Shown: positions 1-11,371 of the stretch, in pieces
Layout: every line of letters begins with the position of its first letter
Numbering within the stretch: position 1 is the first letter of the stretch
Assembly (NCBI GenBank): GCA_038030265.1
Contig: CM075942.1
Coordinates: forward strand, 37,848,751-37,912,750
DNA: 64,000 nt
Source of the DNA: Corythucha ciliata
Lineage: Eukaryota > Arthropoda > Insecta > Hemiptera > Tingidae
Reading direction: 5' to 3'
Notes under the pieces: generated by a model
What the model saw: the letters and a program-made list of their open reading frames with translations, nothing else
What the model was told of the DNA's origin: nothing
The model's database searches: none
Program-made: the position numbers and the translations under genes

Positions 1-1406
1 ATAGTATAGTACAACTTCTCTTTTACACTTCTGTGCACGGGTGTACTATTTATGTCCAGATAATGGCTACGATGCAAAATCCTTTCAACAACGGTCTCAC
101 CTTGGTAGGCTGGAGAATTGCACGTCTTGAAGGGTGGGTATAACCTTTGGAAGTAATTTCATCTTAAACGTTTCTGAGTTCTGTCCTACTACAGTCTTCT
201 TACAAGTTCCTAGTACTGTCTTATGAAAAGTTACTGTTGGCAAAAATGTTCTTCAACGTACGTTTTATTTGTCAACAAACCACTCTAGAATAGTGTAGGT
301 ACTTTTTATTACTTAACACTTCTTTCACCGTTTCTCCCTTTCAATTATAAGTTAAATGAACAAGCCAAGAATGCTGCAAGTTAGAGATGAATTATTTTCA
401 CCTGGTCCCTTCGCTGGAGCCGATGAAGTTTCATGGAGAAAATGAAAACAATGGTGTTGAAACTTAAGCACAACTTGTTCTTTTGTGGCAGACAAAGTGC
501 TAAAGAGCTTCTTTTATACCTATACCTATATAGTTATTGTGACAAAAACGTTTGCTCGTACCTATTTATTCCCCTCCAGAATCGGAATTTTATTTCCTAT
601 CACCTCTGTAACCTCCCCATCAACAAGTACTAATCGAGGGTTCTATTGATTTTACATTTGTCCCAACTCAGCCTAATTTGTAAAAGCACTCTAGTAGACC
701 GAGTATTTCACTATTGCGCTCTGGGGCAACGGAAAACCTTGAAATGGGCTCGTCGTTAGGTAAATTTACAATTTCCTCAAAAGAGCCCTGATTGATATGG
801 ATTAGGCGAATGATTCAAAATTTCGGTAGCAACCGAATGCCGACGAAAACTTTAATTAACATTGTTCGGACAAGTTTAAAAGAACAAAATTATCGATAGA
901 GTGCTTCGTCACTAGAGTTGGCGAAAGATAAATGTTTAAAGTTCGAAGGATTTCCCACCGTTTTTGGCAATATTCTTGATCACGGCGTTATTAGAGTGAA
1001 CGAGAAATTTCTCGTTTACAGTTGGGATTACGGGTTTTATTAATTTTCTTTCTTTCGTTGTACTTCCATGTTTTTTAGTGATCAAGAAAAGGTTAACCCC
1101 TAACTGATAAAATTTGAAGCTCTAGGCATACTTTCTTGAGAATAAAAGAGTGAAATAATATACTCATCCTTTCAAATTTAAAGTACGGTTAAGAGATGAT
1201 TTCTTCAAGCATTTTTCGATTTTAGGGGGTTTACTCCTCATTTTTCGTCATTAGCATAAAGACTGTGGATTATACTAATTCATACAGCATTTGGTGGTTA
1301 ATACGGGAACATAGGTAGGTTGTACGTTCCAACAAGTGTTTATTTAATAGCTCGTCAATAATTGTCATGAAGAAAATACTACATATACTGTCGGGGATAG
1401 TATTTA
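1..1406. other. No gene seen
   Basis: AT-rich non-coding sequence left of gypsy element 1. The only structure noted is a perfect 18-bp palindrome at 999-1016 (AACGAGAAATTTCTCGTT). No open reading frame here resembles a known protein. Confidence 0.6.
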
Positions 1407-1525
1407 TGTAGTATTCTAGTCACTCAAAAGATTAACCATAAACGCGGTAACTTCCAAAAAGTATATTCTTTTAAAATCGTATGTTATTTTATAATTATTG
1501 TTTGAACTGTAGTCGATCTACATCA
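1407..1525 (-). repeat. 3' LTR of gypsy element 1, short
   Basis: On the minus strand the LTR would run from TGATGTAGATC (1525) to AATACTACA (1407), about 119 bp with TG...CA ends. It lies directly after a purine tract. Its last 40 or so bases match the LTR remnant next to the primer binding site at 6459. The first 31 bases overlap the 3' end of the integrase reading frame, which stops at 1495. The upstream boundary is inferred from the purine tract only. Confidence 0.6.
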
Positions 1526-2490
1526 TTTTCTTCCCCTTCAAGACCGTTTGTACCACTCTGATTTGCTTTTAAAATTTGCTCGGCGTGTCGCTTCCATGTC
1601 AATCCGGAGTCCGCACAGACTACAATGTACGTTCGATCTCCTAAGACTTGTTTTATTTGGGCTTTTATCCACTTCTTTCCTATGGAATTCGCTCTGTAGT
1701 CCCGAACATATACACTCTCTCCCTCTTGAAATTCAACCCATTGTGTTTTCTTCTTGAATTCCTGTGACCTCCTTTTTGAAACTTCATGCATCGAATCCAA
1801 CCTGGACCTAAGTTCTCTCCCGAACATCATCGATGCTGGTGTTTTTCCAGTTACACTGTGTTCAGATATTCTGTAGTGAAAAAGGTAGCGTGACAGGACC
1901 GTATTCCAACTAGTATTTTGTTTTTCACACTCGTTCAAAAATTTATAGAGCGCTGTCTTAGCCGATCTTACGCTATTTTCAGCTGCTCCATTGCTCGCCG
2001 GGTGCCGGTGGGCTGGTTCGATGGAATTTTTCTTACAAAATTCTTAAAATTCTCCTGAAGTGAATTGAGGCCCATTGTCACTTACCAAAACCTTTGGTAG
2101 ACCAAATCTTGCGAAAACTTCCCTTAATTTTTCTATCGTTGCCCTTGAATCACATTTATTCATCACGAAAATTTCTGGCCACTTACTGTAAGCGTCGGTA
2201 ATTAAAAGGAACATTTTAGACCTGAGCGGCCCGAAAAAATCGACATGAACCCTTTCGAAAGGTCCACTTGTATCACTCCAAGGCTTCACCGGCATTTTAC
2301 TGTTTTCATTTCTTACTGCCATACACGGCGCACAGTTTCTTACGATCTCTTCAATATCGCTATCGAGAGAAGGCCACCAAAAATATGAGCGCGCACGAGA
2401 CTTCATTTTACTCATGCCCAAATGAGAAGAATGTAATTCCTTCAACAAAAAAAACTGAATTTTTTTGGAATAACAGCGCGATATCCCCAC
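1495..2490 (-). pseudogene. Integrase of gypsy element 1, broken
   Basis: The part at 2044-2490 contains the zinc-binding HHCC finger (HSSHLG, then CAPC) and the start of the DDE core (HVDFFGP; later SDNGPQF). The part at 1495-1938 is the C-terminal half: VTGKTPASMMFGRELRSRLD, then a chromatin-like barrel segment (VYVRDYR...). An in-frame stop near 2046, just after TSGEF, splits them. The frame continues cleanly past it, so this is a single nonsense change rather than a deletion. The join to RNase H is also frameshifted, at a run of A/T near 2450. The enzyme would have inserted the retroelement cDNA into the chromosome. Confidence 0.9.
1526..1539 (-). other. Polypurine tract of gypsy element 1
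   Basis: The minus strand reads GAAGGGGAAGAAAA immediately before the LTR start. This fits the primer for plus-strand DNA synthesis. It sits inside the end of the integrase coding sequence. Confidence 0.6.
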
Positions 2491-3466
2491 ATGACTACTC
2501 CATTTTCCACGTTGAGTTCAAGCTTTCTCCGAAAAAACGGCTTTAAAGAATCATCCACTTGATTTGGCCAACCATCTCGAACGTAACAAAATACTTTACT
2601 CAGAATGGGATCTCTTCTAGTTTCAATTTTTAAATGAGAACTGCTTAAAGGCAGATCGTTTTCAACAAGGTCAACGTATTCGGTTATATCCTTTTCTGTA
2701 CTTGAGATACACAGAGGCAGCCGCGAGAACCCGTCCGCTAGATTGTCCTCACTCCTAACGTACTTAATAATGGAGTAATCGAACCCTGACATAAAAAGTG
2801 CCCAACGTTGAAGTCGACCAGCAGCCATTTCCGGTATGCCCTTGTTTTCACCGAATAACGCCAATAACGGTTTGTGATCCGTTACCAAAAGAAAATGTCT
2901 CCCCATTAAGTACTGGTAGAACTTTTGAAGACCCCAGTAAATAGCTAGCGCTTCCTTATGAATCATTGAATAATTTGATTCAGCGGTATTCAACACCCGC
3001 GAAGCAAATGCTATAGGTCTTTCACTCCCTTCTCCCCTTCTTTCACTCCCTTCACCCCTTCTTTCACTCCCTTCTCCCCTGGTTAGTTCTGGAAACTTAT
3101 GGAGTAAAACAACTCCCATTCCGACTTTTGAGGCATCACAGTACAGTGACACAGGTAAAGCAGGATTGAATTGAACTAGAAGTTCCTCGGAAAGCATCGC
3201 TCGTTTGACTTCGGAAAACGATCTTTCACACTCATCAGTCCGTTCAAACTTTTCACCTTTCCTAAGTAATTTATACAAAGGGTTAACTATTGTAGCCAAA
3301 TTTTTTATGAAACGACCGTAATAATTAATAGAACCGAGGAATGACTTGACTTGAGACGAATTTTCAGGGCGAGGAATCGAGCTTAAAGCTTTGATTTTCT
3401 CAGGATCTTTTTTAATTCCGGTACAATTTATTATGTGGCCAACATACTTAATTTCTTTTTTTAAAA
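2442..3466 (-). pseudogene. RNase H and connection domain of gypsy element 1
   Basis: The frame at 2442-3299 reads through the RNase H fold: YCDASKVGMGVVL (first Asp), then RPIAFASRVLN, HKEALAIYWGLQKF (Glu) and LLVTDHKPL (third Asp), ending with DNLADGFSRLPL. This is typical gypsy RNase H. In the same frame, sequence upstream to about 3466 continues the RT thumb/connection, so the coding piece begins at a frameshift near 3465 in a run of T, not at the ATG at 3299. An in-frame minisatellite is inserted between the first and second catalytic regions. Confidence 0.9.
3018..3080 (-). repeat. 21-bp minisatellite, three in-frame units inside RNase H
   Basis: Three consecutive 21-bp units (3018-3038, 3039-3059, 3060-3080) encode GEGSERR-type heptads. 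Gypsy RNase H normally has one such segment (LTRGEGSERPIAFASR), so two units look like an in-frame expansion. The units differ by a single base. Confidence 0.85.
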
Positions 3467-4519
3467 CTCACACTTTTGCAGATTCAGTCTGAACCCAGCA
3501 TCTTTCAATTTTTGAAAAACTGAACGCAAATTGTTCAAGTGATCCTCCCGAGATTTTCCCGTTATAATGATGTCATCCAGAAAGTTTATTACTCCCGACA
3601 AGCCTTGCAGACACTTTTCCACTACTTTTTGAAATATAGCCACAGCTGGATTCGTCCCGAAAGGGAGACGGTGTGGTTTGAAAATACCTTTATGAGTAGA
3701 CCAAGCCAGCAGCATTTTCGATTCCTCGTCTAATTCCAAGTGATTATAAGCCTTTACAAAGTCCAGCTTCGAAAATTCTTGTCCTCCCTGTATAACCGCT
3801 AAAATTTCATCCAAACGAGGTAGGGGGTGTTTAACATCCTCCAAAAACTTATTGACAGTTAACTTGTAATTAGCGCATAACCTTAAGGCACCGTTTGGTT
3901 TCAAAATAGGAACAAGAGGTGTTCTCCACTCACTTGAACTGATTTTTTCGATCATTCCGGCCTTTTCTAACTCTTCAAGCTCGCGATTCACTTTTTCTAA
4001 AAATGCAAACGGAACTGGCCGAGGTTTCATGAATTTTGGTTTTGCGTCCTCTCTCAGGCGAAGCTTTATTTTCTCGTACCTGTAAATACCAACGCCATCT
4101 TTGAAAAGCTCGTCATATTCCTGAATTAATTCGTTTAAATTGCTATCGTATGATTCCAAACATAATTTATTAACTTTAGTGATATTAAAACAAAATAAAC
4201 CCGTCAACCAATCGCGCCCCATGAGTGTTTTGTTTCCTTTCGGCACAATATGGATTGGTGCGTCTTCAAGCCTTTTGCCTCTCCATTCCACTGTAGCGTG
4301 TATTGTTCCCACCGGTTTTATAATTTCACCACCGAAAGCTTTAAGCTGCATTGCCGTAGGGGTGAGTTCTAGAAACGAAAACAGCTTGTTATAAACAGAA
4401 AAAGGCATGACTGTAACCCCCGCTCCGGTGTCGATTTCCATATCCAACTTCTTATTTGCGTAGGAAGCTTGGACTTTAAACGGCTTAAAGACGCGTGACC
4501 CCAACGAAAACATGTCCAC
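3461..4519 (-). pseudogene. Protease and reverse transcriptase of gypsy element 1
   Basis: The first ~110 residues are a retropepsin: MEIDTGAGVTVMP carries the catalytic DTG, and TLMGRDWL is the conserved end of the fold. The RT follows: PRPVPFAFLEKV, then ISSSEWRTPLVPILKPNG, KLDFVKAYNHLELDEES (first Asp), LPFGTNP and NFLDDIIITG, where FLDD replaces the usual YLDD. The frame stops at 3461 after LQKCEF because of a frameshift in a T run, and the thumb continues in another frame. Start chosen at the first ATG, but a native gag-pol would have no separate start here. Confidence 0.92.
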
Positions 4520-5633
4520 AAAATCCTTTTCATTTTATTCTTTTCGGCTATCCTTGTCGTCCAATGAGGAAGGTGCACGTATCCGAAATTTTGGTCTCTG
4601 ACGCTTTTTTATTGTGAAATTCGGTTAAATAACGTGATTGGCATCCTTTTTCACCATAAAAATTAATGCAATATATTTAAAATATTATATTTTTATGTAA
4701 GGACAGGGTTCGAGGGGGTAACTACCTACCTCAGCCCCTGTGTGACGTACCAGAGCTTGCATGAGGCTACTACATACACTTCTGAAGCATTGGGGCGGCA
4801 TATTTTCTCACTCATCAACCTTTCACATACGTTTTTGTTTATTTTTTGGTTTATTATATCCGTGTGGCTTGTGCGGGCTCGTGTTTACTTTCTTCGAGGC
4901 GAGTTCTTCGTTCAATCCATAAAAAAGGTGAGACATTTCATCTGCGAACGATTACTTCGTTAAAACATTGCTTTATTACACTTATATTTGTCCCATTAGA
5001 GATCATAAATGACCCAGGTGGAATTTGAAAGGCCGATTCAAATAATCTGCCGCGACCACAACAAACTGGGAGCTTTGTGAATACATTTCCGAAGTTTTCA
5101 AGATCTCTACGGAAATTCAAAACTCCAAATTGCAGAGGTGCGTGTATAAGTGTAAGTTAATAAATGGCGCATAATTATCGGATTCATCATTTCTCCCGTG
5201 TTTTTTTTAATCAGGCCGGGCCGAAAAACTTATGGAGACCAAAGTATTGGCTACGTCCAATGAAAAAGAGAGGGAAGCTCCGTAAAAGTACAGACATCAT
5301 AGTCTAATTACCTAATTTGTATATGTATAATAAAAAACTTATTTGATTTCATCAATCACTATCAAAACAAAAAAGATAATAATATTTTGCTTCAGTATAA
5401 TGTATAAGCTACCGCAGTAGGACTCAATCTGAAATAATTACGTTGCACATGATTTAGGCAGGAGGGGCAGAGAATAAAATCGCTTGGAGGGAAAACAGAA
5501 ATTTCGAATTAACTACTTTCAAACATTTTTTTAATGGTTTTATTGATGGATAATTCGTTAGAAATACATCTCATCGTGTTTATGGTTGACCAAGCTTTCA
5601 GAATAAAAAATAAAAAAAAATCATGTTTCTTCC
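4520..5633. other. Non-coding gap between gag and pol of element 1
   Basis: About 1.1 kb separates the gag stop (5634) from the protease. This is far more than gypsy elements normally have. No protein similarity is visible. An A-rich run near 5605-5621 could be the tail of an inserted retroposon. I could not find terminal repeats or a target duplication, so an insertion is suspected but not shown. Confidence 0.4.
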
Positions 5634-6428
5634 TCATTCATTTGTTTCGACGTTGGCTTTACATACGATAGCTAGGTGTCCCACTTTTGAACATTTCCGA
5701 CACTTGTACAACTTGTATCTACATTTTTCTGTGGTATGATTTCTCCTTCCGCAGTGAGAGCACGCATTTTTTTGGTCGAATCGCGGCCGGGTAGTTAGAT
5801 CAAAGATGTCATTAGGAGGTGTTGGTTTCTTCAAACTAGATTCTTGTCGCAACGCTATTTCGTACAAGTCGATCAAATTTTTATCCTTCGGATTTTCTTC
5901 GCAGAGTCGATCAAAGATTTTACTGTGACACAATCCACAGACGAACTTATCCTTCGAAAACTCTTCTAAATGAAATCCGTAACCGCACCCTATCGCTCCT
6001 TTTTTTACTCAACGAAACCACGAACTAACAGTTTCTCCGTCACTTTGTCGAAGTTCGTGAAATTCTTTCCTTATCCTGAATTGAGAAGTATATGATACGA
6101 ACTGTTTTCTTAAGACGTTGCACAGATCTTCGTAGGACAATTCTGAAGGTCTTTTCGGGTGGCATAGGTCTCGAAGCAAAGAATACGTCTCCGCACCCAT
6201 CACTGTTATCAAAATTGACACTTTTTTTTCTTCTTCTACCGAGTTCAAAACAAAAAATTGCTCCAGCCTCTCTTCATAGGTGCTCCAGACGTCACCACCA
6301 TCCGCATTAAATTCTTTCAACACACTGATATTGAAACTTGGAGTTCTTCCCTCCATCCTTCCACTATTGAACGATTCGTCATCATTTCTTTTGTGGGCCG
6401 AGTGGGTAACCGTTTTCTTGGGTGACAT
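5634..6428 (-). pseudogene. Gag of gypsy element 1, frameshifted
   Basis: The start at 6428 (MSPKKTVTHSAHK) lies just inside the primer binding site. The first piece (6009-6428) is the capsid-like part: FNADGGDVWSTYEERLEQFF and the conserved LRQSDGETVSSWF, as in other gypsy gags. The second piece (5634-5933) ends with two CCHC zinc knuckles spaced CX2CX4HX4C (CSHCGRRNHTTEKC and CRKCSKVGHLAIVC), which bind RNA during packaging. A frameshift in a T run near 6002 separates the two. Confidence 0.9.
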
Positions 6429-6439
6429 GGTTCCAAGAT

Positions 6440-6455
6440 GCTCAAAACGTCGCCA
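6440..6455 (-). other. Primer binding site of gypsy element 1
   Basis: Three bases inside the LTR end, the minus strand reads TGGCGACGTTTTGAGC. TGG at this spot is the usual complement of a tRNA CCA end. The tRNA is not identified. Confidence 0.65.
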
Positions 6456-6458
6456 AAT

Positions 6459-6502
6459 TGTAGTATTCTAGTCACTCAATAGATTAACCAAAACGGGGTG
6501 GT
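6459..6502 (-). repeat. 5' LTR remnant of gypsy element 1
   Basis: Starts TGTAGTATTCTAGTCACTCA, matching 1407 onward for about 40 bases with a few differences. The similarity then stops, so the outer part of the 5' LTR seems lost or replaced. Confidence 0.65.
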
Positions 6503-6555
6503 GCTATTTTAAATGAAAAAGTGACTGTCACGATACGTAAGGACGTTCGTCCACT

Positions 6556-6985
6556 GACAGCGTTTTCGAGCGGCGCTACAACGTGCTACAACGAGCGTAC
6601 TGTGGAATATGGAACTATAGTAACTTTACCTACGTCTCAACACCAATGAATTTGAAATAACTTATTTAAATAAATAGCCAGATATTAAATATTAAATAAT
6701 CTGATGAAATAAAATATTATTTATTCTACTCTCATATTTGAACTAAAATACATACTTTACATTGCTACATTCATTCTTTAATTAATACAACCTCTTATAT
6801 TACAACTATTTAAAAATAAAAACGAACGTCGGCCAACGGCTCTCGTAAGCATAAGCCTTAAAAAAAAAAAAAAAAAAAAAACACAGTGTGCAGTGAATGT
6901 GACATCATCCACTGCAGGCTTAGCAGCAGTGAATTCAATTTATGATTTTTTCTATGTACGCTTGATGTCGCTCGAAAACGCTTCC
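6556..6985. repeat. MITE-like inverted repeat, about 430 bp
   Basis: Inverted ends share AGCGTTTTCGAGCG (left 6556-6576, right 6962-6985). A run of about 22 A lies inside at 6860-6881. The element sits directly outside the truncated 5' LTR of gypsy element 1. No target duplication was recognised. Confidence 0.5.
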
Positions 6986-7932
6986 AGTAAGCGGCCCGGC
7001 CGGCCTAAAAGTCTTTGCAGTTTAAACTTTAACCACACACATTAAAAGACCTATACAACAGTAGGGAGTCAGTTTTCATTAATTCTTTTGTTATTATGCC
7101 CTATTATGTTAATATTGAAGTGCCACTCTTAATTGAAATAACTCTTTTTTCCAACGGCACACCCGGTTACGCTGATGTGACGTCACATAACCGTAAACGT
7201 TAAGCGGCAAACGCTTATGCAATAACGCTCTAGTATTGCCGGGAGAAACTGCTAACGATGGATTTTCCACTGCAGGGCAAATATTACAGTCGGAAAGACT
7301 GCCTTCGGAGAAGGTGAGAGAGTGATCGGAGGAAAAGAGCTGGAGGAAAAAAGCTTATGAGCTTGAAAAAACTTCAACAATATTCATAATCATAATCAAC
7401 ATAAATTACTGAAATCGCAAAAATAATCTACGGTTCCGCCTCAAATCCCTTTCCGAGACTCCAGGCTCACTGGCCCAGACGTTATAACTTACTCTTTCAA
7501 CGTCTCGAAGACGGATAGATTATAATTATTCGGAATCAGTAATTCCCCTCTCATATCGGAAGGTCAGTTCTAAGCTTATAGGAAATGCTTAACGAAATCC
7601 CTTTGTCAACAGCACTTTTATTTGCCCTTTAGAACTATTCATAGTCTTGCCACAGATAAGATAGCCAACTAATCCCTTGATGACTCATCTTATGCAAAAC
7701 AAATTACACTAAACAGTGAAGATTCGAATTAAATTTAAAATACATTTTTAGCTGTCCTCCTTGTTGATTTTGAGGGGGACCATCCAGCGAAATGTTCTTC
7801 TGAATAAGTAAAACCTACGAAATTCGAAGTTTCCAATCATAAAAATCCCCGTGGTTTTGTTTTTGAAGGGCGAGGATGGATTTTTTAAATGATTTTTTTT
7901 TTAATATATTTTTTTCTTCTTACAAGTAATTT
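6986..7932. other. No gene seen
   Basis: AT-rich non-coding sequence. A GTGACGTCAC palindrome occurs near 7177. Nothing else stands out. Confidence 0.5.
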
Positions 7933-7986
7933 TGTATTCAAGTGAACGCAAAAATTAAAAGTTCATTTATTTTCGTGAATTGAGAC
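7933..7986 (-). repeat. LTR end matching gypsy element 2
   Basis: TGTATTCAAGTGAAC and the next ~40 bases match the LTR end at 14939-14992, in the same orientation. Unlike 14939, this copy has no primer binding site next to it, so it should be a 3' or solo LTR. It may be the 3' LTR of element 2, in which case the 7 kb between is one heavily invaded element. Confidence 0.6.
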
Positions 7987-7992
7987 CAAGGT

Positions 7993-9229
7993 AAATAGAC
8001 TAAAGAGGTATGCTCTTAATTTCCAACCAATGATTATTGCTTGTGCCATGACGTCATGGGATGACAATTTTTAAAAAAATTAACAGGTGGGACTTCTTTC
8101 AATAAAACAAAAAATGGTCAACATTCCTGGGGCCACTTTTGAAATCGGGAGAACTTCGCATTATTGCCTGGAGGACAACGTTCCTGTGAAAGAAGTGATT
8201 GCAGAGCCCCAAGTGTAATGTTGGAGCAAAGAAAACTGCTGCAAGTGCAGGGTACCATCTCAGTTGTGACATTTTTAGTAATTCTTTCAAGATTCAGCTA
8301 TTTTCTCGTTAAAAAATGAGTTTTAGTGACGAATCATAATGGTAGAGGCCTCGCGCTACCGTTCCTGTTAACAATAATATAAGATAGCTGTGGCCCGAAA
8401 CACTTGGTTTCGTATTAAGGGTTCTCGGCGATGGTTGTACAACAAACCGCACATCGACCAATACGCTCGTGTTGGCTACGCGTGAATCGCCCAACTCCAT
8501 CCATGCATGCGGCTAGGGGCCTTAGTACGAACGATTGGGGGAAGAGCCGCATGCGGGATCCTATAGGACGCCGAATAAGAAATAACATTATCTCGCCATA
8601 GCAATCACGTCTAGCTGAATTTTCACACTAGTTCGTAATAAGGCCCCAGATGAGGCCAACCAATTCCTCGATATCGACAGGGCTTGATGAATACGGCTAG
8701 GTCCGAGCCCGGGATTTTTGTCGAAGGACACCGTTATAATACTACATTACTTCTACTTTTATACATGACAGGGAACGCTTTCAAACTTCAGCTTTATTGT
8801 CCAATAACCTATCTGAGAAATGCTCGTGAGCGTGATTGTTGCGGGCAGCAGGGAGCAGGGAAGCCCTTCCTTGCTCCAAGTTTTCATAGGCGTTTCTCGT
8901 TGATTCACATAACAAACTGCGCCGAGTGCTGTCTGTACTGAATACACGGGGCTTCATGGTACGTGTAAATTAATTTGGCCTTAAAACAGTACACAAGGTC
9001 CAAGGAACAACTCCGCCAAGTTATATCGCTTTAAAAATTGTTTCCAGACAGTTTTTTTGGGCTTTTCATTCGTTTGTTGCGGGGGTTTGTTGCTTGGACT
9101 ACGAAGAAATTTCAAGGGAGAAACCATAGGAGGGGAAGCTTCATATTTGAAGTTTGGTCCCTCATTATTTTTTTTTACTCCCGTGACGTCAATTTTGACA
9201 AAAATTCCTTAGTTACGAGCATACCTCTG
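7993..9229. other. No gene seen
   Basis: No convincing coding region or repeat ends. Short reading frames here do not resemble proteins. Confidence 0.5.
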
Positions 9230-9232
9230 TAA

Positions 9233-9470
9233 AGCGCCCCATACACTGTCAGTTTAACTGAAGGCAATCGTGAGGCCGTCGATCGGGGTTACCCACACAT
9301 GGACTGCAGTCCACCTGCAGTCCGTGAAAACTGAAGGTGTGTGGCCGTAGGACCGGCTAGGATCGGACGTGAGATCGTTGACTGACAGTGTATGATACCC
9401 GTCGATTTTGGCCGGACGGTCGCCTCTTGAGGCGACGGCCTGCAGGCAATCGCATAGTGTATGGGGCGCT
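9233..9470. mobile_element. PIF/Harbinger-like MITE, 238 bp, TSD TAA
   Basis: Begins AGCGCCCCATACACT and ends with its inverse (AGTGTATGGGGCGCT, one mismatch). It is flanked by TAA at 9230-9232 and 9471-9473. A 3-bp TWA target and G/C-rich inverted ends are the PIF/Harbinger pattern. A further inverted ACAGTGTATGA-type motif lies inside. It has no coding capacity. Confidence 0.75.
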
Positions 9471-9473
9471 TAA

Positions 9474-9868
9474 GGGGGAGTTGTACATGTGTTTCCTCGA
9501 CCCCCCTCCAATCATACCTCGCCTACTCCGCGTTACGGAAATTACCGCCGTATTTCTGCACCAATCGTGGACTTCAAGGGCTCATTTAAATCTTCAGGAA
9601 ATTCCGCACAACCGTACGATCTTCCTTTTTCATATTTCATCCCTAAAATAACTGTAAAACGCACACAAACTTTTACCTTGAAAATTCACACTCTTTCGAC
9701 GAATTATTCAGGAAAGCAAGATCGTACGCTTGTGCGGAATTTCCTGAAGATTTCAATGAGCCCTTGAAGTTCACGATTGGTGCAGAAATACGGCGGTAAT
9801 TTCCGTAACGCGGAGTAGGCGAGGTATGATTGGAGGGGGTGTCGAGGAAACACATGTGCAACTCCCCC
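9474..9868. mobile_element. Foldback MITE, 395 bp, TSD TTAA
   Basis: Two arms of about 151 bp (9474-9624 and 9718-9868) are almost perfect inverses, with a loop of about 93 bp. TTAA flanks both ends (9470-9473 and 9869-9872). TTAA targets are typical of piggyBac-type elements, but the ends (GGGGGAGTTG) do not let me assign the family firmly. Its left TTAA is made of the last base plus TSD of the neighbouring MITE, so it inserted exactly at that junction. A diverged relative lies at 55927-56303. Confidence 0.8.
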
Positions 9869-9872
9869 TTAA

Positions 9873-10515
9873 GTCTATTTACCTTGAATAGACGATTTCC
9901 ACTCATGCGCTCTCCAGTCCTACTTCAACAGTTTTGCAACCCGCTTAGGCCAGGTTATGGGTTACTCTTGTCTTGTGCTGTGTAAAGTGAATTTATTCTT
10001 CTCTCATTCCCGTCAAACTAAAACCACATTTGCAGTTATTCAATTCTGATATTATTCTTCAGCCTCCGTCTCACGAAACGTATCGATGAAAACTCGTCGT
10101 TCCGGGGGCACCTTAACATGAAGTCCCATCATAGTTGCGCATTTATCACACTCCTTCACATGTATTTTCTCTTCCCTTTTGCCTCAATTTGGGACGTATT
10201 CAGTCAAGTGCCGGTAAGGTTGAGGGAAAGGGATAAATTTAGTAGCTGGGTCAAAACCAGGTCGACCCGGAATGGAAGAACTCTTACAGTCACTGAAGCA
10301 GCAATAGTATCGCATTTTTCTGACTTTATATGAGAAGCACGCAAAGGAAGTGTAATTGCAGACTCGAAATAAACGAAAAACTCAAAAATCATGTAGTATT
10401 TGAAACCGAAATACACTCGTAGTAATGCTGTTAAAGAGGCTCTAGGCAACTAGAAATAAACCCTTAACCTGCAGTTCTAAAGGAACTTCCTAATCTGCTG
10501 ACCAAAAAAAAAAAA
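9873..10515. other. No gene seen
   Basis: Non-coding sequence between a MITE and a tandem duplication. Nothing recognised. Confidence 0.5.
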
Positions 10516-10838
10516 GTGCCACCGCGCCCATGAGTCATCCAATCTCTACCAAATTTGGCATGGTGGCATTCCAACACAATCCCTAGGTGCCAGCGAGGTC
10601 AAAACATCAAATTTATTTCCAGTACTTGTACTTCCCCCCGCACCGGATCAGTGATGTACTCTGAAAAAAGTGCCACCGCGCCCATGAGTCATCCAATCTC
10701 TACCAAATTTGGCATGGTGGCATTCCAACACAATCCCTAGGTGCCACCGAGGTCAAATCATCAAATTTATTTCAAGTACTTGTACTTCCTCCCTCACCGG
10801 TTCAGTGATCTCTACCAAATTTGGCACGTTGGCATTCC
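10516..10838 (+). repeat. Tandem repeat A, 154-bp unit
   Basis: Two near-identical units start at 10516 and 10670 (GTGCCACCGCGCCCATGAG). A partial third starts near 10807 (CTCTACCAAATTTGGCA). Few differences, so the duplication is fairly recent. Confidence 0.85.
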
Positions 10839-10844
10839 TACACT

Positions 10845-11371
10845 AGCACGATACCTTTCGTACAAATTAATTTAGCGGAACGCGCTTTGGCAAAAAAATC
10901 AGTAGTCATAAGATCCCGGTCGGTATTGCATTTGGGCCAAATCGGTCAAGGTGGAGGGGTGGAAAATAGGGGTTGAAATGGTAAAAAAATCACTAAAAAT
11001 CACCAGTTGATTCTAGAAGCATCATATTCGGTACGTATACTCCATGTTAGACTAGCCTTTGATTCCCATTTTAATTTTTTGAAAAAGTCGATTGGGAGGG
11101 GGTGGTGCCCCCGGGGTGGAAGTAAGTGTGAGGCCTTGTTAGCACGATAACTCTCGTAGAAATTAATTTAGCAGAACGCGCTTTATCTAAAAAAATCAGT
11201 AGTCATAAGATCCCGGTCGGTATTGCATTTGGGCCAAATCGGTCAAGGTGGAGGGGGGTAAATAGGGGTTGAAATGGTAAAAAAATCACTACAAATCACC
11301 AGTTGATTCCAGAAGCATTATATTCGGTATGATGATTCCATTTTGAAATAGCCTTTGATTCCCATTAAGTT
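10845..11371 (+). repeat. Tandem repeat B, 296-bp period
   Basis: Two copies start at 10845 and 11141 (AGCACGATA...). They share AATTTAGCRGAACGCGCTTT, TCAGTAGTCATAAGATCCCG and a GGTGGAGGGG...GGGGTTGAAATGG block. The GGGGTTGAA style recurs at 52440 and 55590, a distant resemblance. Confidence 0.85.

Larger units (their letters stand above)
1407..6502 (-). mobile_element. Ty3/gypsy LTR retrotransposon 1, degenerate
   Basis: The minus strand carries, in order, a gag with two CCHC knuckles (5634-6428), an aspartic protease with a DTG motif, a reverse transcriptase with an FLDD active site, RNase H, and an integrase with an HHCC finger. That order (PR-RT-RH-INT) is diagnostic of Ty3/gypsy. Sequence style resembles the Mag / K02A2.6-like lineages, which is an inference. 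There is no env gene after integrase. Matching LTR ends lie at 1407 and 6459. The copy is dead: frameshifts fall near 6005, 3465 and 2450, an in-frame stop near 2046, and the gag-pol junction is expanded by about 1 kb. Confidence 0.93.

Noticed and set aside
9388..9906. Open frames on both strands
   Set aside because: They lie in the arms of the foldback MITE and mirror each other, so they are by-products of the inverted repeat.
10516..11371. Possible CRISPR-like regular array
   Set aside because: Only two copies per unit, units are contiguous without distinct spacers, and the context is eukaryotic.
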